Below are positions 33,487-42,545 of a stretch of 45,122 nucleotides of DNA, in pieces (position 1 is the first letter of the stretch; each line of letters begins with the position of its first letter). A model generated the notes under the pieces. It ran no database searches. It saw only the letters and a program-made list of their open reading frames with translations, and was not told the origin of the DNA. This DNA comes from Candidatus Omnitrophota bacterium. GTDB lineage: Bacteria > Omnitrophota > Gorgyraeia > Aquiviventales > Aquiviventaceae. Both the position numbers and the translations under genes were made by a program. The stretch spans positions 1 through 45,122 of the forward strand of contig JACPAY010000021.1 of assembly GCA_016180575.1 (NCBI GenBank). The letters are read 5' to 3'.

Positions 33487-33945
33487 ATGGACGCCGAACT
33501 CCTTGCGAAGATCCAGGCGCTCGCCGAGCCGATTCTGGCCGGGCACGACATGGAGCTGGTCGAGCTGACGTCCCACCCCCAGGGCGGGCAGCGGCTCATC
33601 CGGTTCCTGGTTGACCGGGTCGGCGGGGTGACCATCCAGCAGTGCGCCCAGGCGAACCGGCGCATCAATGAAGCGCTCGACGCGGCGGACCTCGTGGAAG
33701 GCAGCTATACGGTCGAGGTGTCATCGCCGGGCCTGGACCGTCCGCTGGTCAGCCAGCGGGACTTCGAGCGGGCGCTGGGGGAGGACCTGGACCTGACGCT
33801 CCAGGAGCCGGATGGCCGCGCCAGCGAGCTGCGGGGGATGCTGCTGGCCGTCCAGCGCGAGGCGCTCGTCGTCAAGACCCCCGGAGGCAACCTGACGGTG
33901 CCGCGGGCGCGGGTCCGCGCCGCCAAGAAGGCGCTGCGCTGGTGA
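33487..33945 (+). CDS. rimP: Ribosome maturation factor RimP
   Basis: MDAELLAKIQALAEPILAGHDMELVELTSHPQGGQRLIRFLVDRVGGVTIQQCAQANRRINEALD...YTVEVSSPGLDRPL. Confidence 0.94.
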   Translation: MDAELLAKIQALAEPILAGHDMELVELTSHPQGGQRLIRFLVDRVGGVTIQQCAQANRRINEALDAADLVEGSYTVEVSSPGLDRPLVSQRDFERALGEDLDLTLQEPDGRASELRGMLLAVQREALVVKTPGGNLTVPRARVRAAKKALRW

Positions 33946-33956
33946 GATGAACAGAC

Positions 33957-34052
33957 GTTTGCGCGTTAGCGGGTTTGCGGGTTTGCGCGTTCCTTCACGA
34001 GGGATGGGGTACCGAAACGCGCCAACGCGCCAACGCGCCAACGCGCCAACCC
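33957..34052 (+). repeat. Inverted octamer-array element (GTTTGCGC)n / (ACGCGCCA)n
   Basis: gtttgcgcgttagcgggtttgcgggtttgcgcgttcc ... acgcgccaacgcgccaacgcgccaacgcgccaac. Confidence 0.92.
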
Positions 34053-34056
34053 AGAA

Positions 34057-35463
34057 ATGAACGGCGAATTACTCTCAATTCTCAGCGCCATCGAGCGGGA
34101 CAAGGGCATCGACCGCGAGATCCTCATCCAGGCCATCGAGGCGGCCGTCGCCACGGCCGCCAAGAAGAGCGAGGGGGCGAGCGAGGAGGCCGAGGCCTCC
34201 GCGACCCTGGACCGGAAGACGGGCCGCATCGTGGCGGTGGTCGAGGGCCGGGAGGTGGACTCCGCCCGCCTGACCCGCATCGCGGCGCAGACCGCCAAGC
34301 AGGTCATCCTGCAGAAGATCCGCGAGGCGGAGCGCGACGTCATCTTCACGGAGTTCCAGGGCCGGGTGGGCGACATCGTGACCGGGTCCGTCCACCGGTT
34401 CGAGCGGGGCGACATCATCGTCGAGCTGGGGCGGGCGGAGGCGGTGCTGCCGAAGGCCGAGCGCATCCCGCACGAGGAGTACCACCAGGGCGACATGGTC
34501 CAGGCCTACGTCCTGGACGTCCGCAAGAACGCCAAGGGGCCCGCCATCGTCCTCTCGCGCACGCATGAGGGGTTCATCCGCGGCCTCTTCCACCTGGAGG
34601 TGCCGGAGATCGCCGAGGGGATCGTGGAGATCAAGGGCCTGGCCCGCGAGGCGGGCGACCGGACGAAGATCGCCGTGGCGTCGAAGGACGAGAAGGTGGA
34701 CTGCGTCGGGGCCTGCGTGGGCATGCGCGGGACGCGCGTCAAGAACATCGTCCGTGAGCTGCACGGGGAGAAGGTCGACATCATCCGCTGGCACGAGGCC
34801 GTCACCGACTACATCGCCGCCGCGCTCTCGCCCGCCAAGATCGCCGAGATCCAGCCCGATGAGGCGGCCAAGCAGGCGGTCGTCATCGTGGACGATGACC
34901 AGCTCTCCCTGGCCATCGGGAAAAAGGGGCAGAATGTCCGCCTCGCGTCCAAGCTGACCGGCTGGCAATTGGAGATCAAGACGCGGGTGCAGCTGGCCTC
35001 GGGGGCGGCCACCCTGCGCGGCCTGCCGGGCGTCGGACCGGCGATGGAGAAGCGCCTCCAGGATGCCGGGATCACGACGCTGGAGCAGCTGGCCGGCATG
35101 ACGGCCGAACAGCTGACCGCCATCGAGGGGATCGGCGAGAAGACCGCCCAGAAGCTGGTGGACGCGGCTGCCAAGGCGCTCACCGTGTCCCTCGACTCTG
35201 CTCGGGACGCGGCCCTGCCCGCCCCGGCGATTACGACCGGCGGGCCGGGGAGCGGAGTCGAAGGGGCCGCGCCGCCGCCCGAGCCGCCGGCAACGGGGGC
35301 GGCGGGACCTGCTGAGGCCAATGCGGCGGAGTCCGCCGGCGGCGAGGCGGCGCCGGAGCCTGAGCCGCAGAATGAGCCGGCGGAAGCGGAGCCCGGAGGG
35401 GAGCGGCCCGCCGAGGGCGAGCCGCCCCGCGAGCCGGAAACGGAACCGGAGACGGGGACTTGA
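34057..35463 (+). CDS. nusA: Transcription termination/antitermination factor NusA with acidic low-complexity tail
   Basis: MNGELLSILSAIERDKGIDREILIQAIEAAVATAAKK...GACVGMRGTRVKNIVRELHGEKVDIIRW...AIGKKGQNVRLASKLTGW. Confidence 0.96.
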   Translation: MNGELLSILSAIERDKGIDREILIQAIEAAVATAAKKSEGASEEAEASATLDRKTGRIVAVVEGREVDSARLTRIAAQTAKQVILQKIREAERDVIFTEFQGRVGDIVTGSVHRFERGDIIVELGRAEAVLPKAERIPHEEYHQGDMVQAYVLDVRKNAKGPAIVLSRTHEGFIRGLFHLEVPEIAEGIVEIKGLAREAGDRTKIAVASKDEKVDCVGACVGMRGTRVKNIVRELHGEKVDIIRWHEAVTDYIAAALSPAKIAEIQPDEAAKQAVVIVDDDQLSLAIGKKGQNVRLASKLTGWQLEIKTRVQLASGAATLRGLPGVGPAMEKRLQDAGITTLEQLAGMTAEQLTAIEGIGEKTAQKLVDAAAKALTVSLDSARDAALPAPAITTGGPGSGVEGAAPPPEPPATGAAGPAEANAAESAGGEAAPEPEPQNEPAEAEPGGERPAEGEPPREPETEPETGT

Positions 35464-35464
35464 G

Positions 35465-37720
35465 ATGCGCGTGAGCGAGCTGGCGAAAGCGCTCAATATG
35501 CCCTCCAAGGAGCTGCTGGAAAAGCTCAAGACGCTCCGGATCGCGGCGAAGTCGCCGCTGAGCACCCTCGATGCGGATGCGGTGAACCGCGCGCGCAAGG
35601 CGCTCAAGAAGCCCCCGGTCAAGAAGCCCTCCGCCGCCAGGCCGGCTGTGTCGCCGGCGAGGGCCGCGGGGCCGGCTGCCAGGCCAGCCGCGAAGCCGGC
35701 GGCGGCCCGGGCCGCAGCGGCCAAGCCATCCCCGGCGAAGCCGTCGGCGGCGTCAGCAACGGCGACGAAGACGATCGAGCCGCCGGCGCGCCCCGCGGCT
35801 CAGCCGACAGCGGCAGCGCCGAAGCTCCACGCCGCGCCCGCGCCGAAGGTGGAGCGGCCTGCCGCTCCCCCGCTCCCCGCCAAGCCGAAGCCCCACGCTG
35901 TGCCTGCGCCCCCCGCGCCAGCGCCCGCCCCCGTCGAGGCGCCGCCGGTTCCCGCCGGCCCGCCGACGCGGCTGGAGTTGAAGTTTCCCGTCACGGTGAA
36001 AGACCTCGCGTCCAAGATGGACGTGAAGGCGAGTGACCTCATCAAGCGCCTCATGCAGCAGAAGATCTTCGCCTCGATCGTCCAGCCGCTCGACGAGCAG
36101 ACCGCCACGGGCCTTGCGCGGACGTTTGGTTTCGAGGTCGCCCCGCAGCCGACCCTCGAGCAGCAGCTCCAGCAGGCCTATCAGCCCGATCCTGCGAAAA
36201 CGGTGCTGCGCGCGCCGGTCGTCACGTTCATGGGGCACGTCGACCATGGCAAGACGAGCCTCCTCGACGCCATCCGGGAGGCCAAGGTGGCGGAGAAGGA
36301 GGCCGGCGGCATCACGCAGCACATCGGCGCCTACGAGGTGCAGCTGGAGAAAGGGCGCGTGACCTTCCTGGACACCCCGGGCCACGAGGCGTTCTCCGCC
36401 CTGCGGGCGCGCGGGGCGAACGTGACCGACGTCGTCGTGCTCGTCGTCGCGGCGGATGACGGCGTCATGCCCCAGACGGTGGAGGCGATCAACCACGCCA
36501 AGGCGGCCGATGTGCCCATCGTGGTGGCGATCAACAAGATGGACAAGCCGGAGGCCAACCCGCAGAAGGTGAAGCAGCAGCTCACCCAGTACGGCCTCGT
36601 CGGCGAGGAGTGGGGCGGCAAGACCATCATGGTGCCGGTGTCGGCGCGCACCCAGCAGGGGATCGACGAGCTGCTGGAGATGCTCCTGCTGGAGGCCGAG
36701 CTCCTGGAGCTGAAGGCCGACCCCACGATGCCCGCGCAGGGCGCGGTGATCGAGGCCAAGCAGACGAAGGACCGCGGCCCGATCGTGACGGTGCTGGTCC
36801 AGCAGGGGACGCTGCGCATCGGCGACACCGTCCTGATGGGGCATCTGGTCGGGCGCGTGCGGGCGATGGTCGACGACCGGGGCCATCGGATCAAGGAGGC
36901 CGGTCCGGCCCGGCCCGTCGAGGTCCTCGGGCTGCCGGAGGTGCCCCAGGCCGGGGACCGGTTCCTGGTGGTGACCGACGAGAAGCTCGCGCGGCAGTTG
37001 GCCGAGCAGCGCCTGGAGCAGCGAGGGCCGCGGGCTGCCGCGCATCCGAAGCGGATCACGCTGGAGGAGCTCCACCAGCGGATCACCGAAGGCCAGCTCA
37101 AGGACCTCCGGCTGATCGTGAAGGCGGACGTGCAAGGGTCGCTTGAGGCGATCGTCCAGAGCCTCGAGAAACTGGACACGGAGAAGACGGAGGTCCAGTT
37201 CAGGATCCTGCACGTGGCGGTCGGCGACATCACCGAGTCGGATGTTATCCTGGCCGCCGCCTCGGACGCCATCATCGTCGGGTTCCACGTCGGGATCGAG
37301 CCGAAGGTCCAGGTGCTGGCGGCCACGGAGGGGGTGGACGTCCACATCTACCAGATCATCTACGAGCTGGTGGGCGCCATCAAGGCCGCCATCGAGGGGC
37401 TGCTGGAGCCGACGATCGAAGAGACATTCGTGGGCCGCGCCGAGGTGCGCAAGCTCTTCCAGGTGTCCCGGTCGGGCCTGGTCGCCGGCTGCATGGTGAC
37501 GAAGGGATTCATCCGGCGCGACTGCGTGATCCACGTCATCCGCGGGCGGGAGCGCGTCGCGCAGGCCGAGATCGCGGGCCTCAAGCGGCTCAAGGATGAC
37601 GTGCGCGAGATCCAGGAGGGGCTTGAGTGCGGCATCCTGCTCGCCGGCAACAGCGACGTGCAGGTCGGCGACCTCCTCGAGGCCTGGGAGCAGCGGAAGG
37701 TCGCGCGCAAGCTCGCATGA
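35465..37720 (+). CDS. infB: Translation initiation factor IF-2
   Basis: [24 protein letters not shown]...[40 protein letters not shown]...DTPGHEAF...[10 protein letters not shown]. Confidence 0.97.
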   Translation: MRVSELAKALNMPSKELLEKLKTLRIAAKSPLSTLDADAVNRARKALKKPPVKKPSAARPAVSPARAAGPAARPAAKPAAARAAAAKPSPAKPSAASATATKTIEPPARPAAQPTAAAPKLHAAPAPKVERPAAPPLPAKPKPHAVPAPPAPAPAPVEAPPVPAGPPTRLELKFPVTVKDLASKMDVKASDLIKRLMQQKIFASIVQPLDEQTATGLARTFGFEVAPQPTLEQQLQQAYQPDPAKTVLRAPVVTFMGHVDHGKTSLLDAIREAKVAEKEAGGITQHIGAYEVQLEKGRVTFLDTPGHEAFSALRARGANVTDVVVLVVAADDGVMPQTVEAINHAKAADVPIVVAINKMDKPEANPQKVKQQLTQYGLVGEEWGGKTIMVPVSARTQQGIDELLEMLLLEAELLELKADPTMPAQGAVIEAKQTKDRGPIVTVLVQQGTLRIGDTVLMGHLVGRVRAMVDDRGHRIKEAGPARPVEVLGLPEVPQAGDRFLVVTDEKLARQLAEQRLEQRGPRAAAHPKRITLEELHQRITEGQLKDLRLIVKADVQGSLEAIVQSLEKLDTEKTEVQFRILHVAVGDITESDVILAAASDAIIVGFHVGIEPKVQVLAATEGVDVHIYQIIYELVGAIKAAIEGLLEPTIEETFVGRAEVRKLFQVSRSGLVAGCMVTKGFIRRDCVIHVIRGRERVAQAEIAGLKRLKDDVREIQEGLECGILLAGNSDVQVGDLLEAWEQRKVARKLA

Positions 37721-37727
37721 TAGTCCC

Positions 37728-37783
37728 GGGACCACTTCTATTTTTCCCATGACGCCCGTGACCGGAAAAATAGAAGCGGTCCC
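37728..37783 (+). repeat. 20-bp near-perfect inverted repeat GGGACCRCTTCTATTTTTCC
   Basis: 37728-37747 gggaccacttctatttttcc and 37764-37783 ggaaaaatagaagcggtccc, one mismatch. Confidence 0.93.
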
Positions 37784-38759
37784 TCGTGTGTTGAGCGGCA
37801 TGCGCCCCACCGGGCCGCTCCACCTCGGCCACCTCGTCGGGGCGCTCGCCAACTGGAAGGCGCTGCAGGGCCGGTACGACTGCTTCTTCATGGTCGCGGA
37901 TTACCACGCGCTCATGAGCGAGTACGAGCACCCGGAGCGCATCCGCGAGTGGTCCTGCGACAACGTGGCCGACTGGCTGGCCGCCGGCATCGACCCCTCC
38001 CGCAGCGTCCTCTTCCGGCAGTCGGATGTGCCCGAGCACCTGGAGCTCTTCACGATCCTCGCGATCACGACCCCGCTGGGCTGGGTGGAGCGCGTGCCGA
38101 CGTACAAGGAGCAGCTGCGGGAAATCGAGGGGCGCGACCTGGCCACCTACGGCTTCCTGGGCTACCCGGTGCTCCAGGCCGCGGACATCCTGCTCTACCG
38201 GGCGCACGCGGTGCCGGTCGGCGAGGACCAGCTGCCCCACCTGGAGCTGGCGCGGGAGATCGTGCGGCGCGTGCAGTTCCTGACCAAGCGGGAGCTCTTC
38301 CCGGAGCCGAAGGCGCTGTTGACCGAGGCGCCGAAGCTGCTGGGCACCGACGGGCGCAAGATGTCCAAGAGCTACGGGAACACCATCGCCCTCTCGGCGT
38401 CGCCGGAGCAGATCCGCTCGACCGCCCAGAAGATGTTCACCGACCCGCTGCGCATCAAGATGACCGATCCCGGCCACCCCGAGACCTGCAACGTGTGCAA
38501 CTACTGGCGCATCTTCAACCCGGCCGAGGCGGACCGCCTCTGGGAGGAGTGCCGCACGTCGAGGCGGGGCTGCGTGCAGAACAAGCGCGAGCTCGGCGAG
38601 CATCTCGTGCGGGTCACCGAGCCGTTCCGCGCCTCGCGCGCGCGCGCCGCGAAGGCCGGCATCGAGCGCATCCTGCAGGAGGGGGCCGAGCGGGCCAGGG
38701 CCGTCGCGCGCGAGACGCTGGCCGACGTCAAGCGAGCGTTCGGCCTCAGTCCTGCGTAA
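37749..38759 (+). CDS. trpS: Tryptophanyl-tRNA synthetase (start 37749 ATG or 37788 GTG)
   Basis: RVLSGMRPTGPLHLGHLVGALANWKALQGRYDCFFMVADYHALM...KMSKSYGNTI. Confidence 0.95.
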   Translation: MTPVTGKIEAVPRVLSGMRPTGPLHLGHLVGALANWKALQGRYDCFFMVADYHALMSEYEHPERIREWSCDNVADWLAAGIDPSRSVLFRQSDVPEHLELFTILAITTPLGWVERVPTYKEQLREIEGRDLATYGFLGYPVLQAADILLYRAHAVPVGEDQLPHLELAREIVRRVQFLTKRELFPEPKALLTEAPKLLGTDGRKMSKSYGNTIALSASPEQIRSTAQKMFTDPLRIKMTDPGHPETCNVCNYWRIFNPAEADRLWEECRTSRRGCVQNKRELGEHLVRVTEPFRASRARAAKAGIERILQEGAERARAVARETLADVKRAFGLSPA

Positions 38760-38843
38760 AGCGTAATGGGTAATGCGTAATGGGAAATCAGCCGACGATG
38801 CAGTCACCCCCCACATTACGCATTACGCGTTACGCATTACGCA
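38754..38843 (+). repeat. Inverted heptamer-array element (GCGTAAT)n / (ATTACGC)n
   Basis: gcgtaaagcgtaatgggtaatgcgtaatggg ... acattacgcattacgcgttacgcattacgc; trpS stop TAA lies in the first unit. Confidence 0.95.
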
Positions 38844-38849
38844 AAAGGT

Positions 38850-39632
38850 GTGATTGAGATGCGATATGAGGTGGATGCCGATCTGTACGAGGGGCCGCTG
38901 CCGCTGCTCGTGGAGCTGGCGAAGCTGAACCTCGTCGACGTCTTCCTCATCAAGCTGGTGGAGCTGACGCAGGCCTACCTCCAGCGGGTGAAGGCCGCCG
39001 GCCTGTCTGCGCCGCGCCTCTCTGATGCCGGTGTGGCGCGGCAGGCAGGGGTGGACTTAAACCAGCTGTCGGAGCCGCTGCCGCTCCTGGGCAATCTCGT
39101 CGCGCTCAAGGCGCGGGGCCTTTTGCCGGCGCCGCCGGCCGCCGCGGAGGACGAGGAGGTCCCGATCAGCCTGGAAGAGCTGGAGCGCCGCCTCAAGGAG
39201 TACGAGCAGTTCAAGACGGTGGCCCAGCTGCTGGCCGAGCTGCACACGCTGCAGCACCAGCACTTCGGCCGCGTGGAGCCCGGCGCGCCGGTCGAGCCGG
39301 GGGAGCCGCCCAGCGCCCCGTTCGAGGTCGGGATCACCGACCTCATGAGCGCCTTCGCCAAGGTGCTGGCGAAGGCGGCGGCGCCGGTGTACGAGGTCGC
39401 GGCCGAGCCCTGGACGGTGGAGCAGAAGGTGCAGGAGCTGCGGGTCACGCTGACCGTCAAGCGGCAGATCCGGTTCCTCGACCTCTTCACGCCGGAGCAG
39501 AGCAAGCTGGAGCTTGTCGTGACGTTCCTGGCCCTCCTGGAGCTGATCCGGCAGCGCGCGGCGCGCGCCATCCAGGAGCGGCCGTTTGCGGACATCCTGA
39601 TCGCCGCCGTACAGAAGGAGCCATCTGCGTAA
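38850..39632 (+). CDS. scpA: Segregation and condensation protein A
   Basis: YEGPLPLLVELAKLNLVDVFLIKLVELTQAYLQ...TPEQSKLELVVTFLALLELIRQRAARAIQERPFADI. Confidence 0.9.
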   Translation: MIEMRYEVDADLYEGPLPLLVELAKLNLVDVFLIKLVELTQAYLQRVKAAGLSAPRLSDAGVARQAGVDLNQLSEPLPLLGNLVALKARGLLPAPPAAAEDEEVPISLEELERRLKEYEQFKTVAQLLAELHTLQHQHFGRVEPGAPVEPGEPPSAPFEVGITDLMSAFAKVLAKAAAPVYEVAAEPWTVEQKVQELRVTLTVKRQIRFLDLFTPEQSKLELVVTFLALLELIRQRAARAIQERPFADILIAAVQKEPSA

Positions 39633-40186
39633 TGGACCAGGGGCACGCGAAGCGGATCCTCGAGGCGCTGCTGTTCGTCTTCGGCCAGCCGCTCTCGCTG
39701 AAGCGCATCGCCGAGGTCGTCCCGGAAGTCAGCGCCGCCGAGATCCGGCAGACGATCCAGGCGCTCAACGCCGACTACGCCTCCTCCGGGCGCGCGTTCC
39801 TCATCCAGGAGGTCGCCGGCGGCTACCAGATCGTGACCGACCAGCAGCTCGCCCCGTGGGTCCGGCGCGCCCTGCAGCAGCCGAAGCCCGACGCCGTCAG
39901 CACCGCGGCGCTCGAGACGCTGGCGATCATCGCCTATCGCCAGCCGATCACCAAGGCCGAGATCGAAGCGATTCGCGGCGTCGATGTCACCGCCTCGCTG
40001 GACACGCTGCTGGAGCGCCGCTTCGCGCGCGTGGCGGGGCGCAAGGAGAGCCCCGGCCGCCCCTTCCTGTACGGCACGACGACGGAGTTCCTGCGCCACT
40101 TCGGCCTGAAGTCGCTGGAGGCGCTGCCCAGCATCAACCTGCGCGCCGTCAAGGAACCGGTGGGCGCGGCGTCCGATGAGCAGTAG
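39632..40186 (+). CDS. scpB: Segregation and condensation protein B
   Basis: RILEALLFVFGQPLSLKRIAEVVPE...LETLAIIAYRQPITKAEIEAIRGVD...PGRPFLYGTTTEFLRHFGLKSLEALPSI. Confidence 0.95.
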   Translation: MDQGHAKRILEALLFVFGQPLSLKRIAEVVPEVSAAEIRQTIQALNADYASSGRAFLIQEVAGGYQIVTDQQLAPWVRRALQQPKPDAVSTAALETLAIIAYRQPITKAEIEAIRGVDVTASLDTLLERRFARVAGRKESPGRPFLYGTTTEFLRHFGLKSLEALPSINLRAVKEPVGAASDEQ

Positions 40187-40484
40187 GCCGCGCGGGCGCG
40201 CGAGCCTCTCGTCGGTGCGCGGGCGGATCGACCGCCTGGACGCCCAGCTGCTCCGCCTGGTGAACCGGCGCGCGGAGTTGGCGCTGCTCATCGGGCGGAT
40301 CAAGCGCCGCCGGAAATGGCCGGTGTTCGACGCGCGGCGCGAGGCGTTCGTTCTGCGCCACGTCGCGCGCGAGAACCGCGGCCCCCTCTCCTCGCGCGCG
40401 GTCGCGCGCATCTTCCAGGCCGTCCTGCGCGAGTGCCGCCGCCGCGAGCGGACAAGCAAGAAAAAAGTACCAGGTACTTCTTGA
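40176..40484 (+). CDS. Chorismate mutase (AroQ-type helical)
   Basis: SLSSVRGRIDRLDAQLLRLVNRRAELALLIGRIKRRRKWPVFDARREAFVLRHV; C-terminal KKKVPGTS encoded by repeat DNA. Confidence 0.85.
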   Translation: MSSRPRGRASLSSVRGRIDRLDAQLLRLVNRRAELALLIGRIKRRRKWPVFDARREAFVLRHVARENRGPLSSRAVARIFQAVLRECRRRERTSKKKVPGTS

Positions 40485-40508
40485 GCACGAAAAAGTACCC
40501 GGTACTTC
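40461..40508 (+). repeat. Paired AAGTACCnGGTACTT palindromes
   Basis: aagtaccaggtactt (40464-40478) and aagtacccggtactt (40492-40506); chorismate mutase stop TGA lies between them. Confidence 0.93.
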
Positions 40509-40518
40509 GTGAGGCTAC

Positions 40519-41334
40519 ATGCTGACCGTTGCATATCTGGGACCTGAGCATACAAACACCCACGTGGCCGCGCTGAAGCGGTTCGGCCGGCGCACGCGCT
40601 ACGTCCACGCGCCGACGGTGGATGATGTGTTCCATCTCGTCGAACGGCGACAGGCAGATTGCGGTGTCGTTCCGATTGAAAATTCCTTAGAAGGTGCTGT
40701 GACGCACACACTGGATCGGTTCATCGACTTTATGGACACCCCGGTACAGATTCAGGGTGAGATTGAACAACCAATAAAACATTATTTAATTGTGCATAAA
40801 GGAACAAGGTTGCCGGATCTGAAAGTTGTCCTTTCACATCCCCAAGCGCTGGCCCAGTGTCGCCGTTGGCTTGAGAAGAGTCTCCATCACGTACATCCTC
40901 TTGAGACCAGTTCGACCGCAGAGGCCGTCCAAATGATGGTGGACAAGAAATCCTCCTTAGTTCCACAGGAAGCAACGGGGGCGGGGTGGAAGACGGGGAG
41001 AGCTATTGCACCCTCGGAACGCGCCGCAATTGCACGAGCAGAGGTGGTGAAGGGAAAGAAGCTTCGTGCGATTCCTATCGCTGAAGAAAGGGAAAACAAG
41101 ACTCGGTTCCTTATCCTGGGACTTCGTGAACCGAAACGGGGACTTCGCAATAAAACATCGATTCTATTTGCACTAAAAGATAAACCGGGCGCGCTGCACG
41201 ATGCGCTGATGCCCTTCAAGCGCAACCGGATCAACCTGACCAAGATCGAGTCGCGCCCCTCGAAGCGCAAGGCATGGGAATACCGCTCCACCTCGATGCT
41301 GCGTGTGCTCGGCTCCTACCCCGTGACGCGCTGA
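40519..41334 (+). CDS. pheA: Prephenate dehydratase with truncated ACT domain and composition-shifted centre
   Basis: VAYLGPEHTNTHVAAL...DCGVVPIENSLEGAVTHTLD...NKTRFLILG...TSILFALKDKPGALHDALMPFKRNRINLTKIESRPSKRKAWEY/RSTSMLRVLGSYP. Confidence 0.88.
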   Translation: MLTVAYLGPEHTNTHVAALKRFGRRTRYVHAPTVDDVFHLVERRQADCGVVPIENSLEGAVTHTLDRFIDFMDTPVQIQGEIEQPIKHYLIVHKGTRLPDLKVVLSHPQALAQCRRWLEKSLHHVHPLETSSTAEAVQMMVDKKSSLVPQEATGAGWKTGRAIAPSERAAIARAEVVKGKKLRAIPIAEERENKTRFLILGLREPKRGLRNKTSILFALKDKPGALHDALMPFKRNRINLTKIESRPSKRKAWEYRSTSMLRVLGSYPVTR

Positions 41335-41335
41335 C

Positions 41336-42439
41336 ATGACACGCATCGACTCGCGGGCGCGCACGGCCGTGCGCGGCCTGCCGGCGTACCGGCCGGGCAC
41401 GCCCATCGACGAGGCGAAGCGGCGCTTTGCGCTCACCTCGGTCATCAAGCTCGCGTCAAACGAGAACGCCCTCGGCCCCTCGCCCAAGGCGGTGGCGGCG
41501 CTGCGGGGGGCGGTGCCCTCGCTGCACCGCTATCCCGACGCGACGTGCCGGATACTGCGGGAGACGCTCGCCCGGAAGCTGCGGGTGGATCCCGCCTCGC
41601 TCGTCTTCGGCAACGGGTCGGATGAGCTCATCGTGCTGGCGCTGCGCGCGTTCGTGGACCCGGGCGATGAGGTCGTGGTGGCCTCGCCCACGTTCCTCAT
41701 CTACGAGGTGCAGGCGCGCGCCTGCGGCGCTGCGGTGACCGTCGTGCCGCTGCGGGACTACCGCTATGACCTGGCCGCGATGCGCTCGGCCGTGACCGCG
41801 CACACGAAGCTCGTGTTCATCGCCAACCCGGACAACCCCACCGGCACCTACGTCACGAAGCGGGAGCTGGACGCGTTCCTCCGCGGCCTGCCGCCGCAGG
41901 CGCTGGTGTTCCTGGACGAGGCCTACCACGAGTTCGTGGAGGCGCCGGATTATCCGCAGACGCTGCGGTACACCAAGGACCGCCCGGTCATCGTCACGCG
42001 CTCCTTCTCAAAGGCCTACGGGCTGGCCGGGCTGCGGGTCGGCTATGGAATCGCGCGGCCGCCGCTCATCGCGGCGATGGACGCCGTGCGCGAGCCCTTC
42101 AACGTCAACAGCCTCGCGCAGGCCGCCGCCGCGGCGGCGCTTGAGGACGCCGGCTTCCTCGCCAAGACCCGCCGCCTCGTCCGCGAGGGCCGGCGCTACC
42201 TGACGAAGGAGCTCGACCGCTTGCGGCTGCGCCATGTGCCCAGTGTGACGAATTTCCTGCTCATCGAGCTGGGGCCGGGCGCTGGCCGGGTCGCGGGGGC
42301 GCTGCTCGCGCGGGGCGTCATCGTGCGCGAGATGAGCGGGTGGAAGCTGTCGGGCTGCCTGCGCGTGACCATCGGCACCATGGCGGAGAACTACCGGTTC
42401 ATCCGCGCGTTGAGGCAATGCTTAGGACGCAAGTCTTGA
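41336..42439 (+). CDS. hisC: Histidinol-phosphate aminotransferase
   Basis: VIKLASNENALGPSPKAVAAL...FIANPDNPTGTYVTKRELDAFL...LDEAYHEF...RSFSKAYGLAGLRVGYGIA. Confidence 0.93.
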   Translation: MTRIDSRARTAVRGLPAYRPGTPIDEAKRRFALTSVIKLASNENALGPSPKAVAALRGAVPSLHRYPDATCRILRETLARKLRVDPASLVFGNGSDELIVLALRAFVDPGDEVVVASPTFLIYEVQARACGAAVTVVPLRDYRYDLAAMRSAVTAHTKLVFIANPDNPTGTYVTKRELDAFLRGLPPQALVFLDEAYHEFVEAPDYPQTLRYTKDRPVIVTRSFSKAYGLAGLRVGYGIARPPLIAAMDAVREPFNVNSLAQAAAAAALEDAGFLAKTRRLVREGRRYLTKELDRLRLRHVPSVTNFLLIELGPGAGRVAGALLARGVIVREMSGWKLSGCLRVTIGTMAENYRFIRALRQCLGRKS

Positions 42440-42531
42440 GACATGAGACAAGAGACATGAGACAGGTGGCCGAGGGTGTCAAACACCCCCCAACCCGTCT
42501 CCCGTCTCCCGTCTCCTGTCTCCTGTCCCAA
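42436..42531 (+). repeat. Inverted heptamer-array element (ATGAGAC)n / (GTCTCCY)n
   Basis: ttgagacatgagacaagagacatgagacagg ... ccgtctcccgtctcccgtctcctgtctcctgtccc; hisC stop TGA lies in the first unit; right arm abuts SD aagaggagg. Confidence 0.94.
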
Positions 42532-42545
42532 GAGGAGGTTGTCGG

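Noticed and set aside
35753-37891. 712-aa minus-strand ORF antisense to infB
   Set aside because: Shadow ORF of infB with no domain-like sequence.
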